Part shown: positions 29,932 through 38,303 of the stretch, one piece after another
Numbering within the stretch: the stretch's first letter is position 1
How the letters are laid out: the number at the start of each line of letters is the position of its first letter
Origin: Oscillospiraceae bacterium
GTDB taxonomy: Bacteria; Bacillota_A; Clostridia; Oscillospirales; Oscillospiraceae
Direction: 5' to 3'
Assembly: GCA_017381835.1 (NCBI GenBank)
Contig: JAFOBK010000204.1
Coordinates: forward strand, 1 to 38,639
DNA: 38,639 nt
Made by a program: the position numbers and the translations under genes
The notes under the pieces: model-generated
What the model was told of the DNA's origin: nothing
Seen by the model: only the letters and a program-made list of their open reading frames with translations
Database searches by the model: none

Positions 29932-30791
29932 TTCTTTTCCCCCTTCAAAAAGAAGTTGAGGGTCACACCCACTAACATAATAAACAGGAACAACACTAAT
30001 GCGATGGAGAACAGTGCCTCACGGTATAGTCCGTCTGCGTAACCCATTCCGCTGGAAACGGCAGTGGTGAGAAAACGGACACTTTCAAATAGCTTCGGCA
30101 TGTTTGCCACATTGCCGGATACCATCATCACCGCCATAGCTTCACCAATGGCACGGCCCACACCCAGCACCACAGCGGTTGCGATACCGCTCTTAGCGGC
30201 AGGAACAGATACCCGAAACCAGGTTTCTTCCGGAGTTGCACCCAAAGCCAGGGATGCATCCTCATATTCCTTGGGAACCGCATCCAGGGCAGCGATGGAA
30301 ACCTTGATGATAGAGGGCAGGATCATAATCGCCAGGACGATCATAGCAGCCAGCAGGCTTGCGCCGTCAGGAAGATGAAAGACTTCCCTTATACCGGGAA
30401 CCAGCACCATCATGCCAACCAGGCCATAGACAACAGACGGAATACCGGCCAGCAGGCTCACCGCTGCTCCCATCCATTCCTTTACTTTGGGGGATGCTTT
30501 CTTTGACAGATACACCGCCGTGAAGAACCCAATGGGTACACCGATCACCAGACTACCTGCTGTGCCGTAAATGCTGGACAGAATAAAAGGCAGGATGCCA
30601 TATCGTGGATCGGATGCTGCCGGGTCCCAAACCTTACCGAAGAGAAAATCCCACAACCCGATTTCTATAATAGCAGGGATACCGGAGATCACCAGATACA
30701 CCGTGATCAGCAGCACGCAGGCAACGGTCACAAGACCCAAGACCAGGAAAATTCCCTGCACAACACGCTCAAAAACTTTGTTGCTTTTCAT
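29928..30791 (-). CDS. pstC: Phosphate ABC transporter permease PstC
   Basis: Predicted 287-aa membrane protein with about six helices. WDPAASDPRYGILPFILSSIYGT is the family-typical periplasmic/first-loop region and ALDAVPKEYEDASLALGATPEETWF the EAA-type coupling helix. It pairs with PstA to form the phosphate channel. The ATG at 30791 (MKSNKVFERVV) has GGTGAA ahead; a GTG 13 codons upstream would add a short, unusual leader. The stop overlaps the ATG of the 35-aa ORF. Confidence 0.93.
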   Translation of the reverse strand: MKSNKVFERVVQGIFLVLGLVTVACVLLITVYLVISGIPAIIEIGLWDFLFGKVWDPAASDPRYGILPFILSSIYGTAGSLVIGVPIGFFTAVYLSKKASPKVKEWMGAAVSLLAGIPSVVYGLVGMMVLVPGIREVFHLPDGASLLAAMIVLAIMILPSIIKVSIAALDAVPKEYEDASLALGATPEETWFRVSVPAAKSGIATAVVLGVGRAIGEAMAVMMVSGNVANMPKLFESVRFLTTAVSSGMGYADGLYREALFSIALVLFLFIMLVGVTLNFFLKGEKK

Positions 30792-30845
30792 AAATTCACC
30801 GAACGATACACAGTAAGCGGCGATTTTCACCGCCGCGTTACTTGT

Positions 30846-31646
30846 TTAGCCCGCAGGCACAACGCCGGCGGCGGTGATAATCTCACCCGCAGCGGAAGAG
30901 GTTGCAAAGTTGAAGAAATCCTGTGCAGTCTCATTCAAAGCCACACCTTCTTTGGTGACCAGCACGAAGGGGCGCTGCACAGCATAGCTGCCGTCTTTGA
31001 TGGTGGCTTCGCTGGGAGCAACACCGGAGACCGAGATTGCTTTTATAGTATCCTTAACAGAGGACAGCGACACATAGCCAATGGCATTAGGGTTCTCAGC
31101 CACAGCGGTCAGAACCGCGCCGTTGGAAGTCAGCTCCTGGCGGTAAACACAGGTATCTTCCGTATCGGTGATGGTCTCGAAGCCGTCACGGGTGCCGGAG
31201 GATTCCTCACGGCCGATGCAGACGATCTGGCCATCCTTGCCACCCACTTCACTCCAGTTGGTGATCTCACCCTTGAAGATGGCAGCGATCTGCTCCACAG
31301 TCAGATCGTCAACCGTATTGTCGGTGTGTACGATGATGGCAATGCCGTCGATTGCCAGGATGGTTTCCTTTAGACCCTCCGCTTTTTCACTGTCCTTCAG
31401 ATAACGGGAGGACAGTCCAATGTCACAGGTGCCGTCTTTGACCGCCTTAATGCCGGTACCGGAACCGGTGGCATTGTAGGTGAAGTTTGCACCGGTGTCT
31501 TCCATGAAGGCTTCTCCCAAAGCGCTAATCACTTTTTGCATGGAAGTGGAGCCGTCAGTGGATACGGATGCGGTTTCCTTGTCGCCGCAGGCTGCCAGGG
31601 ACAGCGTCATAACCAGGGTCAGAATGATACAAATTAACTTTTTCAT
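30846..31646 (-). CDS. pstS: Phosphate-binding lipoprotein PstS
   Basis: A 266-aa extracytoplasmic solute-binding protein. MKKLICIILTLVMTLSLAACG is a lipoprotein signal with lipobox LAAC (given in parts: signal helix then LSLAAC), so Cys is lipidated and the protein is tethered outside. Phosphate contacts are typical: VSTDGSTSMQKVI, ATGSGTGIKAVKDG, SSRYLKDSE and IGREESSGTRDGFE. It captures phosphate for PstCA. The ATG at 31646 has AAGGAG 9 bases ahead; an upstream frame start is rejected. First gene of the operon; a PhoP-box-like array lies 67-106 bases upstream. Confidence 0.93.
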   Translation of the reverse strand: MKKLICIILTLVMTLSLAACGDKETASVSTDGSTSMQKVISALGEAFMEDTGANFTYNATGSGTGIKAVKDGTCDIGLSSRYLKDSEKAEGLKETILAIDGIAIIVHTDNTVDDLTVEQIAAIFKGEITNWSEVGGKDGQIVCIGREESSGTRDGFETITDTEDTCVYRQELTSNGAVLTAVAENPNAIGYVSLSSVKDTIKAISVSGVAPSEATIKDGSYAVQRPFVLVTKEGVALNETAQDFFNFATSSAAGEIITAAGVVPAG

Positions 31647-31712
31647 AAATATAATCTCCTTATCTTTTTGGATTTGTTTTCTGCACCTCATGGTTTCATC
31701 ATATCCATTTCA

Positions 31713-31752
31713 TGTAAAATCCAAAAGACAAGGTGTGTAAAATGATTGTCAA
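31713..31752 (-). promoter_or_regulatory. PhoP-box-like hexamer array upstream of pstS
   Basis: On the minus strand TTGACA (31747-31752), TTTACA (31736-31741), TTGTCT (about 31726-31731) and TTTACA (31713-31718) follow at 11, 10 and 13 bp. Firmicutes PhoP binds TT(A/T/C)ACA-type hexamers at about 11-bp steps, so this is the expected regulatory site. Confidence 0.55.
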
Positions 31753-32114
31753 ATAATAGGAGCAACCGTCCCTCACTTCAACAGCAGTATCACCTGTTTT
31801 TAACATACGATTTTGGCACGTTTTTTGCATAATTCATCCTTTCAGCGAATGCAACGCTCTGACGATCTGCGCAGCAATGTATTCAAATCGCGGATTCGCT
31901 ATGACTACTTTTTATTTTAACCTGTTCACGGGTTATGCGTACAAAAGCCATACCATCGGATGGCTGCTCTCAATCACCGCATCCCCGAACTGCTGTTTTC
32001 TGCCATGATTTTTTGAAAATTGTCTTGTTCCTGACTGGACATTGAAGCTTATCCCGTTTATCATGATGAGTATAAGAACCGTTACCTACTACTTTCATAA
32101 AAGGAGAATTTGCC
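31753..32114. other. Intergenic between pstS and the HemL-like gene
   Basis: About 360 bases. No convincing gene is present; a 35-codon frame near 31901-32008 without an SD is the best and is not called. No clear hairpin terminator is needed as both neighbours read outward. The SD of the HemL-like gene (AAAAGGAGA) is at the right end; its promoter is not obvious. Confidence 0.4.
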
Positions 32115-33413
32115 ATGAGATCTTTTGAAAAAAGCAATGCCCTGCTGGAACGGGAAAAGAAGGTAGCACCGCTGGCTGCTCAGACCTTTAGTAAGAGCTA
32201 CCGTTACTTCGTCCCCAACCAGAGCCCCATGTACATCGAACGTGCTGAAGGTTCCAGAATTTACGACGTGGACGGCAATGAGTTCATCGACTTCAACGGT
32301 TGCCTGGGTCCCATCACTCTTGGCTTTAACTATCCCAAGGTCAACGAAGCAATTATCGAGCAGCTGAATAAGGGTATCATCTTCTCTACTCAGGCTCCTG
32401 TAGAGTGCGAACTGGCTGAGAAGCTGGTGGAAGTCATTCCCTGCGCAGAAATGGTCAAGTTCGTAAAGAACGGCAGTGATGCAACTACCGCAGCAATCCG
32501 TCTGGCCAGAGCATACACCGGCCGTGACCGCGTGGCAATGTGCGGCTACCACGGTATGCACGACTGGTCCATTGGCGCTTCCGCAAACAACAAGGGCGTA
32601 CCCCAGGCTGTCCGTGAGCTCACCAAGACCTTCACCTACAATGATATTGACTCCCTGGAGAACCTGCTGAGCGCACATCCCGGTGAGTATGCTGCTGTAA
32701 TTATGGAGCCCATTCAGTCCAATGGTACCACCAAGGAATACCTGCAGGCCGTTGTGGATACAGCCCATAAGCACGGTGCAATCGCAATTTTCGACGAAGT
32801 GGTCAGCGGTTTCCGCTATGCCATCGGCGGTGCAAGCGAGTACTACGGCGTTACTCCTGATATGGCTTCCTACGGCAAGGGTTGCGCAAACGGTATGCCT
32901 CTGTCCTTCGTTGCAGGCAAGCGTGAACTGATCAACCAGATTGAGCAGGGCGTATTTATTTCCATGACCTTTGGCGGCGATGCGGTTTCCCTGGCCGCTG
33001 CACTGGCTACCATTCAGGAAATGCAGGATAAGGATGTCATGGCCCACGCATGGAAGATCGGCACCATCATTCTGGACGGTTTGAAAGAGCTGGTTGCAAA
33101 GCACGGCATTGAAAAGGCTGTTTCCGTCAGCGGTCTGGCACCTCATTGCGGTGTGGCATTTGATGATGTAGGTTCTCTGAATTATCTCGATATCCATTCC
33201 ATCTTTGCAAAGTGCATGCTGGAAAAGGGCATTTTCACCCAGGCTCTGGTCAATGTGTTCTATTCTCATACCGAAGCCGATGCCCAGCAGTATCTAGCTG
33301 CCGCTGACTATGCCTTTGCAACCATCAGAGAAGCCATGGATAAGGACAGTGTTGACGGTATTCTCGCTGAGGGTGTAAGAGTCAACCCTGTTTTTAAGAG
33401 AAACATCAAGTAA
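32115..33413 (+). CDS. Class III aminotransferase, glutamate-1-semialdehyde aminomutase-like
   Basis: A 432-aa fold-type I PLP enzyme. NGSDATTAAIRLARAYTGRD is the GSAM-type phosphate-binding loop, GYHGMHDW the ring-stacking region, FDEVVSGFRYAIGGAS the Asp binding PLP N1, and SYGKGCANGMP the PLP lysine. It is close to HemL but no other tetrapyrrole gene is adjacent, and many clostridial relatives act in amino-sugar or unusual amino acid metabolism, so I do not call it hemL. ATG has AAAAGGAGA 9 bases ahead. It is a single gene, followed by a terminator whose loop carries inserted repeats. Confidence 0.82.
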   Translation: MRSFEKSNALLEREKKVAPLAAQTFSKSYRYFVPNQSPMYIERAEGSRIYDVDGNEFIDFNGCLGPITLGFNYPKVNEAIIEQLNKGIIFSTQAPVECELAEKLVEVIPCAEMVKFVKNGSDATTAAIRLARAYTGRDRVAMCGYHGMHDWSIGASANNKGVPQAVRELTKTFTYNDIDSLENLLSAHPGEYAAVIMEPIQSNGTTKEYLQAVVDTAHKHGAIAIFDEVVSGFRYAIGGASEYYGVTPDMASYGKGCANGMPLSFVAGKRELINQIEQGVFISMTFGGDAVSLAAALATIQEMQDKDVMAHAWKIGTIILDGLKELVAKHGIEKAVSVSGLAPHCGVAFDDVGSLNYLDIHSIFAKCMLEKGIFTQALVNVFYSHTEADAQQYLAAADYAFATIREAMDKDSVDGILAEGVRVNPVFKRNIK

Positions 33414-33514
33414 TTGTGCAATGCGCAGCGCAAAATGCATCGGATCATAGTTCAAATTTGACTCCCGCAACAAAATAGAGAGGCGAAAGCCAAATGTCAT
33501 TAAGATAAGAAAAT

Positions 33515-33552
33515 GTCATTCCGAGCCAGTTCTCAAACTGGCGTGGGAATCC
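33515..33552 (-). repeat. Intergenic palindromic repeat, unit R1 (inverted)
   Basis: Read on the minus strand: GGATTCCCACGCCAGTTTG, then AACTGG, then CTCGGAATGAC. Same ends as R0, R2 and R3. Opposite orientation to R2, 13 bases away. Confidence 0.65.
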
Positions 33553-33564
33553 CCATCTTAAGAA

Positions 33565-33604
33565 GGAGATTGCCACACCAGCGTGCGCGCTGGTTCGCAA
33601 TGAC
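33565..33604 (+). repeat. Intergenic palindromic repeat, unit R2
   Basis: GGAGATTGCCACACCAGCG then TGCGCGCTGGTTCGCAATGAC (split here). CCAGCG/CGCTGG is the inner palindrome. Preceded by AAGAA as in R3. Confidence 0.7.
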
Positions 33605-33707
33605 AGTTAACTTCGTGGCATTGGGCAAAAGCCTCTCTTTTTTATTTGGTAAAGCTATCGGAGGCGAACTTATCTAAATGTCTGGTCACCTTTAGGAAAA
33701 ACCATCA

Positions 33708-33736
33708 TTGCAGCAGGTTGCAAACTACGATATAAT
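33708..33736 (+). promoter_or_regulatory. Promoter of the YdcF-like gene
   Basis: TTGCAG (33708-33713) and TATAAT (33731-33736) with a 17-bp spacer. Confidence 0.65.
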
Positions 33737-33760
33737 AAGACAAAAGGGTGGTGAACGCAG

Positions 33761-34369
33761 ATGCAAAAATCCCGCAGGAAAAAGATTCTGCTCTCAGCAT
33801 TGCTGATTGCGATGGGTATTGCTGTCCTCTGTGTCGGTTTTGCCGCTGTCAGCATTATTCAATTCAGCAAAGAAGATCAGAAAACGCCATGCGATGCTGC
33901 CATTGTTCTGGGCGCTGCCGCCAGCGGCGAAGAGGTCTCCCCCGTTTATCGGGAGAGAATCAACCACGGCATTTGGCTTTGCCAAAACGGTTATGCTGAT
34001 TATTTGATTCTGACCGGAGGTGTGGGGCAAGGAAACTTACTTTCTGATGCTGCCATCGCCAAGGAATATGCCATTTCAATGGGTATTCCTGAGGACGTCA
34101 TTCTGATAGAAGAAAATTCCACGATCACAGAGGAAAACCTTCAGTACGCAAAATGCATTATGCAGGAGTCTTCGTTAGATACCGCAATCATTGTTAGTGA
34201 TCCGCTGCATATGAAACGGGCCATGTTAATGGCAGACGATTACGGGATCTGTGCGTATTCATCGCCGTCCCCCACAACTATGTACAGAAGCATAAAAACA
34301 CAATTACCGTTTTTGGCACGGGAAGTGTTCTTTTATGTTGGATATGCCATCGTCAGACTGCTGCGCTAA
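33761..34369 (+). CDS. YdcF/SanA-like (DUF218) membrane-anchored protein
   Basis: A 202-aa protein with one N-terminal membrane helix (about residues 9-32) and a DUF218 domain. CDAAIVLGAAASGEEVSP, YLILTGGVGQGNLLSDAAIAKEY, IEENSTITEENLQYAK and IIVSDPLHMKRA are the ordered DUF218 motifs. Members are linked to envelope integrity and possibly to polyisoprenoid or sugar-phosphate chemistry, but no reaction is proven. The N-terminus is basic before the helix, so the domain should face outside. The unknown gene at 34419 follows after 49 bases and may be co-transcribed. Confidence 0.85.
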   Translation: MQKSRRKKILLSALLIAMGIAVLCVGFAAVSIIQFSKEDQKTPCDAAIVLGAAASGEEVSPVYRERINHGIWLCQNGYADYLILTGGVGQGNLLSDAAIAKEYAISMGIPEDVILIEENSTITEENLQYAKCIMQESSLDTAIIVSDPLHMKRAMLMADDYGICAYSSPSPTTMYRSIKTQLPFLAREVFFYVGYAIVRLLR

Positions 34370-34418
34370 TTGCTAAGAAAGCAGGTTTCAATGCTCGAAT
34401 ACATTTCAGGAGGAACAT

Positions 34419-35477
34419 ATGTATAACGCTTTTTATTATGAAGATAATTATTACTTACTTCCGGAAGCCTTTTCCACTTACGAAGAATTGGTGGATGCAC
34501 TACATAACAGTCCCCTGCCCTTTGAGATTCAAGCAGTTGCCCTGCGGGAAGATCACAAGCTTCGCAACTACAGCGTCACAAAAGGCCGCAGTATGGCGCC
34601 TTATTTCTTATCCGGATATCATGATATCCCCCGTAAATTCATGATCACAAATGCAGAGGATGTATATCCGGCAAAGGTCGAAGTCTATAGTCAGGAAGAA
34701 TACAACGCAAAACTGCGGGAAATAATCCTGAAAACCTGCCCGGGATGTTTGCGCTACAAACCCCTTTCCAACCGTGTTCAAAGCTTAAACGGGCATTTTG
34801 AGGAAATGGGTCTGGATGGTGTGTGCCTTTTCCGCCAGGGAACGAAACCTTCCCCCCGCGTTTTCCGAGACCATCTGTTTTCTTTCGGCGGTTTTTATTT
34901 ACGATCCAATTTTTTTGTAATATCCGCAGCAGAAATGCTGGATAAGCTGAAGTGGCTCTATGTCCGCTATGCCGATGCCAAGCTTTGTGATTTGGGCGCA
35001 GAAAAGGAATTGACCCTGACCGGTAAGAAAAAAGAACTGCTTCTTCCCGTTGTTACCCAGGCCATCTCCGAATATGTGGAAAAGATTTCCGGGCATGCAT
35101 ACCACATCCGGTTTACCGATCCGGTATCTGACATTAAGTCCTGGCTTAGCTCTGTTGTGACCGAGTCCAACAAAGAAGCATTTCAGAAAGAATGCAAAAA
35201 ATACGGTGTTTCCTTCGGTGTTTTGCATTATGCACCGCACTCTGCCGAAAAAGTCCGCAAATCCTTGAAGCCGCTGCTGGATCACTTTTGGATGTTCCCT
35301 CTGCTGCAGGAAGAGGGAACAGAGTATTACCTCTTGGCAGACACCGCAAATGTATTGAAGGAACTCCGTTACCGCTCCCCGCTCCTGCAGACCTACCAAG
35401 CGCAAATGGATGTTTTCGGCCAATACGGAAACACCCACTACGGCATTTCCTTCGATATGCCCTGCACGAAAGAATAA
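34419..35477 (+). CDS. Unknown 352-aa protein
   Basis: No family recognised. The ATG has AGGAGGA 7 bases ahead and the frame ends at a terminator, so it is a real gene. It is soluble, rich in Tyr, Phe and Lys, with no signal peptide. A CPGCLRYKP motif (about residues 107-115, CxxC) sits in a segment KTCPGCLRYKPLSNRVQSL followed by GLDGVCLFRQG, which might bind metal. The middle contains VTQAISEYVEKISGHAYH and a long Lys/Glu helix. It lies 49 bases after the YdcF-like gene. Nothing indicates a role; possible uses of the CxxC are speculative. Confidence 0.65.
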   Translation: MYNAFYYEDNYYLLPEAFSTYEELVDALHNSPLPFEIQAVALREDHKLRNYSVTKGRSMAPYFLSGYHDIPRKFMITNAEDVYPAKVEVYSQEEYNAKLREIILKTCPGCLRYKPLSNRVQSLNGHFEEMGLDGVCLFRQGTKPSPRVFRDHLFSFGGFYLRSNFFVISAAEMLDKLKWLYVRYADAKLCDLGAEKELTLTGKKKELLLPVVTQAISEYVEKISGHAYHIRFTDPVSDIKSWLSSVVTESNKEAFQKECKKYGVSFGVLHYAPHSAEKVRKSLKPLLDHFWMFPLLQEEGTEYYLLADTANVLKELRYRSPLLQTYQAQMDVFGQYGNTHYGISFDMPCTKE

Positions 35478-35486
35478 ACCCATATG

Positions 35487-35521
35487 CAAAAAGCACCCGA
35501 CTTGCGTCGAGTGCTTTTTAT
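35487..35521 (+). terminator. Intrinsic terminator
   Basis: AAAAAGCACCCGAC/GTCGAGTGCTTTTT with loop TTGC (one G-T pair). Confidence 0.8.
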
Positions 35522-35550
35522 ATATCATCAGCTTTTTTCTTAAGCAAGAA

Positions 35551-35592
35551 GGAGATTGCCGCAACCAATCTGCGGACTGGTTGCGCAATGAC
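35551..35592 (+). repeat. Intergenic palindromic repeat, unit R3
   Basis: GGAGATTGCCGCAACCAATC then TGCGGACTGGTTGCGCAATGAC (split). GCAACCA/TGGTTGC is the inner palindrome. It is preceded by AAGAA as in R2 and lies just before the convergent MttB-family stop. Confidence 0.7.
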
Positions 35593-35608
35593 AGCTACCT
35601 AGCAGCCA

Positions 35609-37012
35609 TTAAGCAAATCTGGGATAAATCTCTTCTGCAAAATATGCCTTGATTCGTGCCTGGGCATCTTCCGGTACGGGGCTTACATAGCTTTCCTTCA
35701 CCTTTTTGATCTTTGCCTGAGCAAGCTCCAGCATGCTGGGAGACTTCTTGAATTCGCCCATGCTGTCCATGATCTCATCACTGAAGAACTCATCGGAGCG
35801 CATATATTCCAGGGTCAGGTCATCCATCAGGAAATGTCCCTCGTCCTTCTGCTCATCCACGCTGTCCAGGATAGCATCCAGAGAATCCATACGGATACCA
35901 CGGCACAGGAAATCGGAAGCATGCTTCAGCGTCATACCGATGACAATATTCTCCGCAGACAATCCGTTGGCATTGTAGCAGGAGCCTACACCCGACAGCA
36001 CATCCGCACCGGAACCCACGGCAGAGAACATCTGCATCATAGCCTCTGCGCCGCACTGCATATCAAAGGATGCAGGGGTGGTGCCGCCGCACTCAATCAG
36101 GTAAGGCAGATGATAAGACTTGCTGACTTCCGTAGCCGCCAGCTTCCACAAGGGCTTATCCATGGTGTAGTAGATATTATGACCGTCCATCATGCTGGAC
36201 ACGGAGGGGCCAAAGGCCATCAGATAGGGATTGCCTGGGTTCACTGCCTGGACGATGGCGCACAGACCGATAATCTCTGCCATGCCCTGAACGAAGGTAC
36301 CCAGCAGGGTGTAGGGAGAGGTAGTGCCTGCCATGGGGCAAGTAGTGGGAATGATGGGGAAATGATACTTGGCAGCTTCCAGCAGCAAACGGCAGTTAAT
36401 ATCTGTCACTGTCATGGGAGAGAGGGTTGCCACCGCCACGGTCATGACCTTGGTGTCGGTCAGATCCTCCTTGTCCAACAGTTTTCGTGCAATGTCAAAA
36501 TACTCTTCCAGGCTTTCCACAGAGGTGCAGTAAGCGGAAATATGCTTATTAAAGTTCAGGAAAAACAGTTCCAGCGCCTTATAGGAGGAGATATCGCCCT
36601 CGTAATCTGTAATGGGAAAATCCATGCGGCTGGCCATAACGATCTCGTTATAATACTCCATAAGGGTCAGATTGGTCAGCAGGTCATCCGCGCTGGGACG
36701 GCGGGCGCCGGTGGCAGGATCATTGGTCCAGGGATCGATGACAATACCGTTCATGTGCTGAGCGCCGTCACCAATGGTCCATGTGCGGCCAAAGGGGCTG
36801 CGGATTTCATAAGAGCTGGGCACCAATGCCAGCAGACGATTCAGAACCTGAGGAGGGAAATGAACACGGTCGCCACGGACTTCAGCACCGGCTGCTGCAC
36901 ACATATCCCGCACCTCAGCCAGTTCCACACGCAGACCGATTTCCCAAAGGGCCTGCTCGATTTTCTGCCGTACGATGGCAATCTGTTCCTGAGAAAACTC
37001 TGCAATTCTCAT
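35609..37012 (-). CDS. MttB-superfamily (trimethylamine methyltransferase-like) protein, non-pyrrolysine
   Basis: A 467-aa soluble protein. RMDFPITDYEGDISSYKALELFF, TKVMTVAVATLSPMTVTDINCRLLLEAA and YLIECGGTTPASFDMQCGAEAMMQ belong to the MttB TIM-barrel family. The frame has no internal TAG, so it lacks pyrrolysine and belongs to the larger non-Pyl branch (MtgB, MtpB, MtcB types) that demethylates quaternary amines such as glycine betaine, proline betaine or carnitine onto a corrinoid protein. ATG 37012 is preceded by AAGGAGA; an earlier frame start lies before it without an SD. It is divergent from an MtaA/MtbA-like gene. No corrinoid protein (MtgC-like) is in the window. Substrate uncertain. 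Confidence 0.8.
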   Translation of the reverse strand: MRIAEFSQEQIAIVRQKIEQALWEIGLRVELAEVRDMCAAAGAEVRGDRVHFPPQVLNRLLALVPSSYEIRSPFGRTWTIGDGAQHMNGIVIDPWTNDPATGARRPSADDLLTNLTLMEYYNEIVMASRMDFPITDYEGDISSYKALELFFLNFNKHISAYCTSVESLEEYFDIARKLLDKEDLTDTKVMTVAVATLSPMTVTDINCRLLLEAAKYHFPIIPTTCPMAGTTSPYTLLGTFVQGMAEIIGLCAIVQAVNPGNPYLMAFGPSVSSMMDGHNIYYTMDKPLWKLAATEVSKSYHLPYLIECGGTTPASFDMQCGAEAMMQMFSAVGSGADVLSGVGSCYNANGLSAENIVIGMTLKHASDFLCRGIRMDSLDAILDSVDEQKDEGHFLMDDLTLEYMRSDEFFSDEIMDSMGEFKKSPSMLELAQAKIKKVKESYVSPVPEDAQARIKAYFAEEIYPRFA

Positions 37013-37097
37013 TGATATTCTCCTTTCGTTTACGGGGAATCTGAATTTAGCTATCGTTATCATAACAGAGGAGTTCGCGTTTGCATAGAGGTTTTTT

Positions 37098-37123
37098 AGA
37101 CATCCTTTTCAAAAACCATGTCT
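37098..37123. promoter_or_regulatory. Inverted repeat between divergent methyltransferase genes
   Basis: AGACAT (37098-37103) and ATGTCT (37118-37123) with 14 bases between, midway in the 214-bp divergent promoter region; a possible operator. Confidence 0.35.
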
Positions 37124-37160
37124 GTTTTTATCAGTATTTATGCAGTTCCAATAAATTACC

Positions 37161-37189
37161 ATTGCAATGCCCTTTCCCGGGGTGTATAC
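37161..37189 (+). promoter_or_regulatory. Promoter of the MtaA/MtbA-like gene
   Basis: TTGCAA (37161-37166) and TATACT (37184-37189, preceded by TG) with a 17-bp spacer. Confidence 0.65.
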
Positions 37190-37226
37190 TGTTTTTTGAA
37201 AAGAAACATTTGCGGGAGGGTGCAAA

Positions 37227-38291
37227 ATGTACAACGGAAAAGAAAGGGTTTTAAAAGCCTTTGCCCATGAAAAAGCAGACCGGCTGCCGGTTTTTGATGT
37301 GCTAAATAAGCCGGATATGTATGAAAATCTGTTAGGCCAAAGCAATTTCAATTCCGAAGGCCGTCTGTGCGTACAGCTGGCAAAGAAGCTGGGTATGGAT
37401 GCCGTCACCGTCCACAGTGCCCCCTACACCTGTCTGATCCCGCCGAAAGAGAAATGGGATTCTCCCAACACCTTCACCGACCGGTTCGGTCTGCGCTTCA
37501 AGGTAGAGGACACCTCCTGGCCCCTGGGCATGATCATGGAGCACCGGGAGGCCGACGAAGACTTCCTGCAAGCGCTGAGAGAAGCGCCCATCACCGAGGA
37601 GGATATTGCCCAGGTGAAGGCCGCTGTGGAAGAAGCCGGGGATGAAATTGCTGTATTCGGCAGTGTCCGTGGCACTTTCGGTTTTCTGTTTATCGCATTG
37701 GGTTTGGAGAATCTGACCTATGCTATGTATGACGAGCCGGAACTGCTCCAGGAGATCATTGAAGCTGCCGACGATTTCTGGACAAGATTGGGTCTGAAAC
37801 TGATCGAGGCAGGCTGCACCGCTCTGTATGTTGCCAATGACATGGGCATGAACGGAAGCACCCTGATCTCCCCTGCCCAGCTGCGGGAGTTCTTCTTCCC
37901 CTCTCTGAAAAAGCAGATCGCTGCCTGGAAGGCTGCCGGCGGCAAGGTGCTGTTCCATTCCTGCGGCAATGTGGACGCGGTTTTGGAAGACCTGGCAGAC
38001 ATGGGCATCGATGCGCTGAACAACATCCAGGTTCACTCCGGTATGAACCTGGCATCCGTCAAGGAGCGGATCGGCGACCGGGTGGCCATCGTTGGTAATG
38101 TGGATGCCACCGGCATTATGTGCAATCCCGATCAGACCTTGATTGACGCAGCCATCCGCCATGTGGTGGACACCGCAGGCTATGACGGCGGCCTCATTAT
38201 TGCAACCGACCACTCTTTCCATGAGGGTATTCCTCAGGAAAATGTACTTTACTTTTTGGAAAAGGCCATGCAAATCGGCCGCTTTGACTAA
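37227..38291 (+). CDS. UroD-fold methyltransferase (MtaA/MtbA-like, corrinoid-dependent)
   Basis: A 354-aa uroporphyrinogen decarboxylase-fold protein. NGKERVLKAFAHEKADRLPVF is the typical start, and VLFHSCGNVDAVL holds the Zn-binding His-x-Cys of MtaA/MtbA-type methylcobamide:thiol or methylcobamide:acceptor methyltransferases; a further ligand lies in the C-terminal part (TDHSFHEG). MVTAxxGEQ-type UroD decarboxylation residues are not evident, so a methyl transfer role fits better. It could pass methyl groups from a corrinoid protein charged by the divergent MttB-like enzyme. ATG with GGGAGGGT ahead; the Ldh-type gene follows after 12 bases. Confidence 0.8.
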   Translation: MYNGKERVLKAFAHEKADRLPVFDVLNKPDMYENLLGQSNFNSEGRLCVQLAKKLGMDAVTVHSAPYTCLIPPKEKWDSPNTFTDRFGLRFKVEDTSWPLGMIMEHREADEDFLQALREAPITEEDIAQVKAAVEEAGDEIAVFGSVRGTFGFLFIALGLENLTYAMYDEPELLQEIIEAADDFWTRLGLKLIEAGCTALYVANDMGMNGSTLISPAQLREFFFPSLKKQIAAWKAAGGKVLFHSCGNVDAVLEDLADMGIDALNNIQVHSGMNLASVKERIGDRVAIVGNVDATGIMCNPDQTLIDAAIRHVVDTAGYDGGLIIATDHSFHEGIPQENVLYFLEKAMQIGRFD

Positions 38292-38303
38292 GGAGGTATT
38301 CAA

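Larger units (their letters stand above)
33477..33644 (+). terminator. Intrinsic terminator split by inserted repeats
   Basis: AGAGAGGC (33477-33484) and GCCTCTCT plus TTTTTTATTT (33631-33644) are matching terminator arms separated by 146 bases, which hold two palindromic repeat units. The left arm is followed by GAAA, as in an intact loop. Confidence 0.6.

Noticed and set aside
32115..33413. hemL (tetrapyrrole synthesis) assignment
   Set aside because: Motifs are HemL-like, but no other haem or cobalamin genes are adjacent and many relatives have other substrates, so only the family is called.
33477..33644. CRISPR array from the repeated TGTCATT and hairpins
   Set aside because: Only two inverted palindromic units with shared ends; no regular direct repeats and spacers, and no cas genes in the window.
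35609..37012. Pyrrolysine-containing MttB
   Set aside because: No in-frame TAG occurs before the natural stop, so it belongs to the non-Pyl branch.
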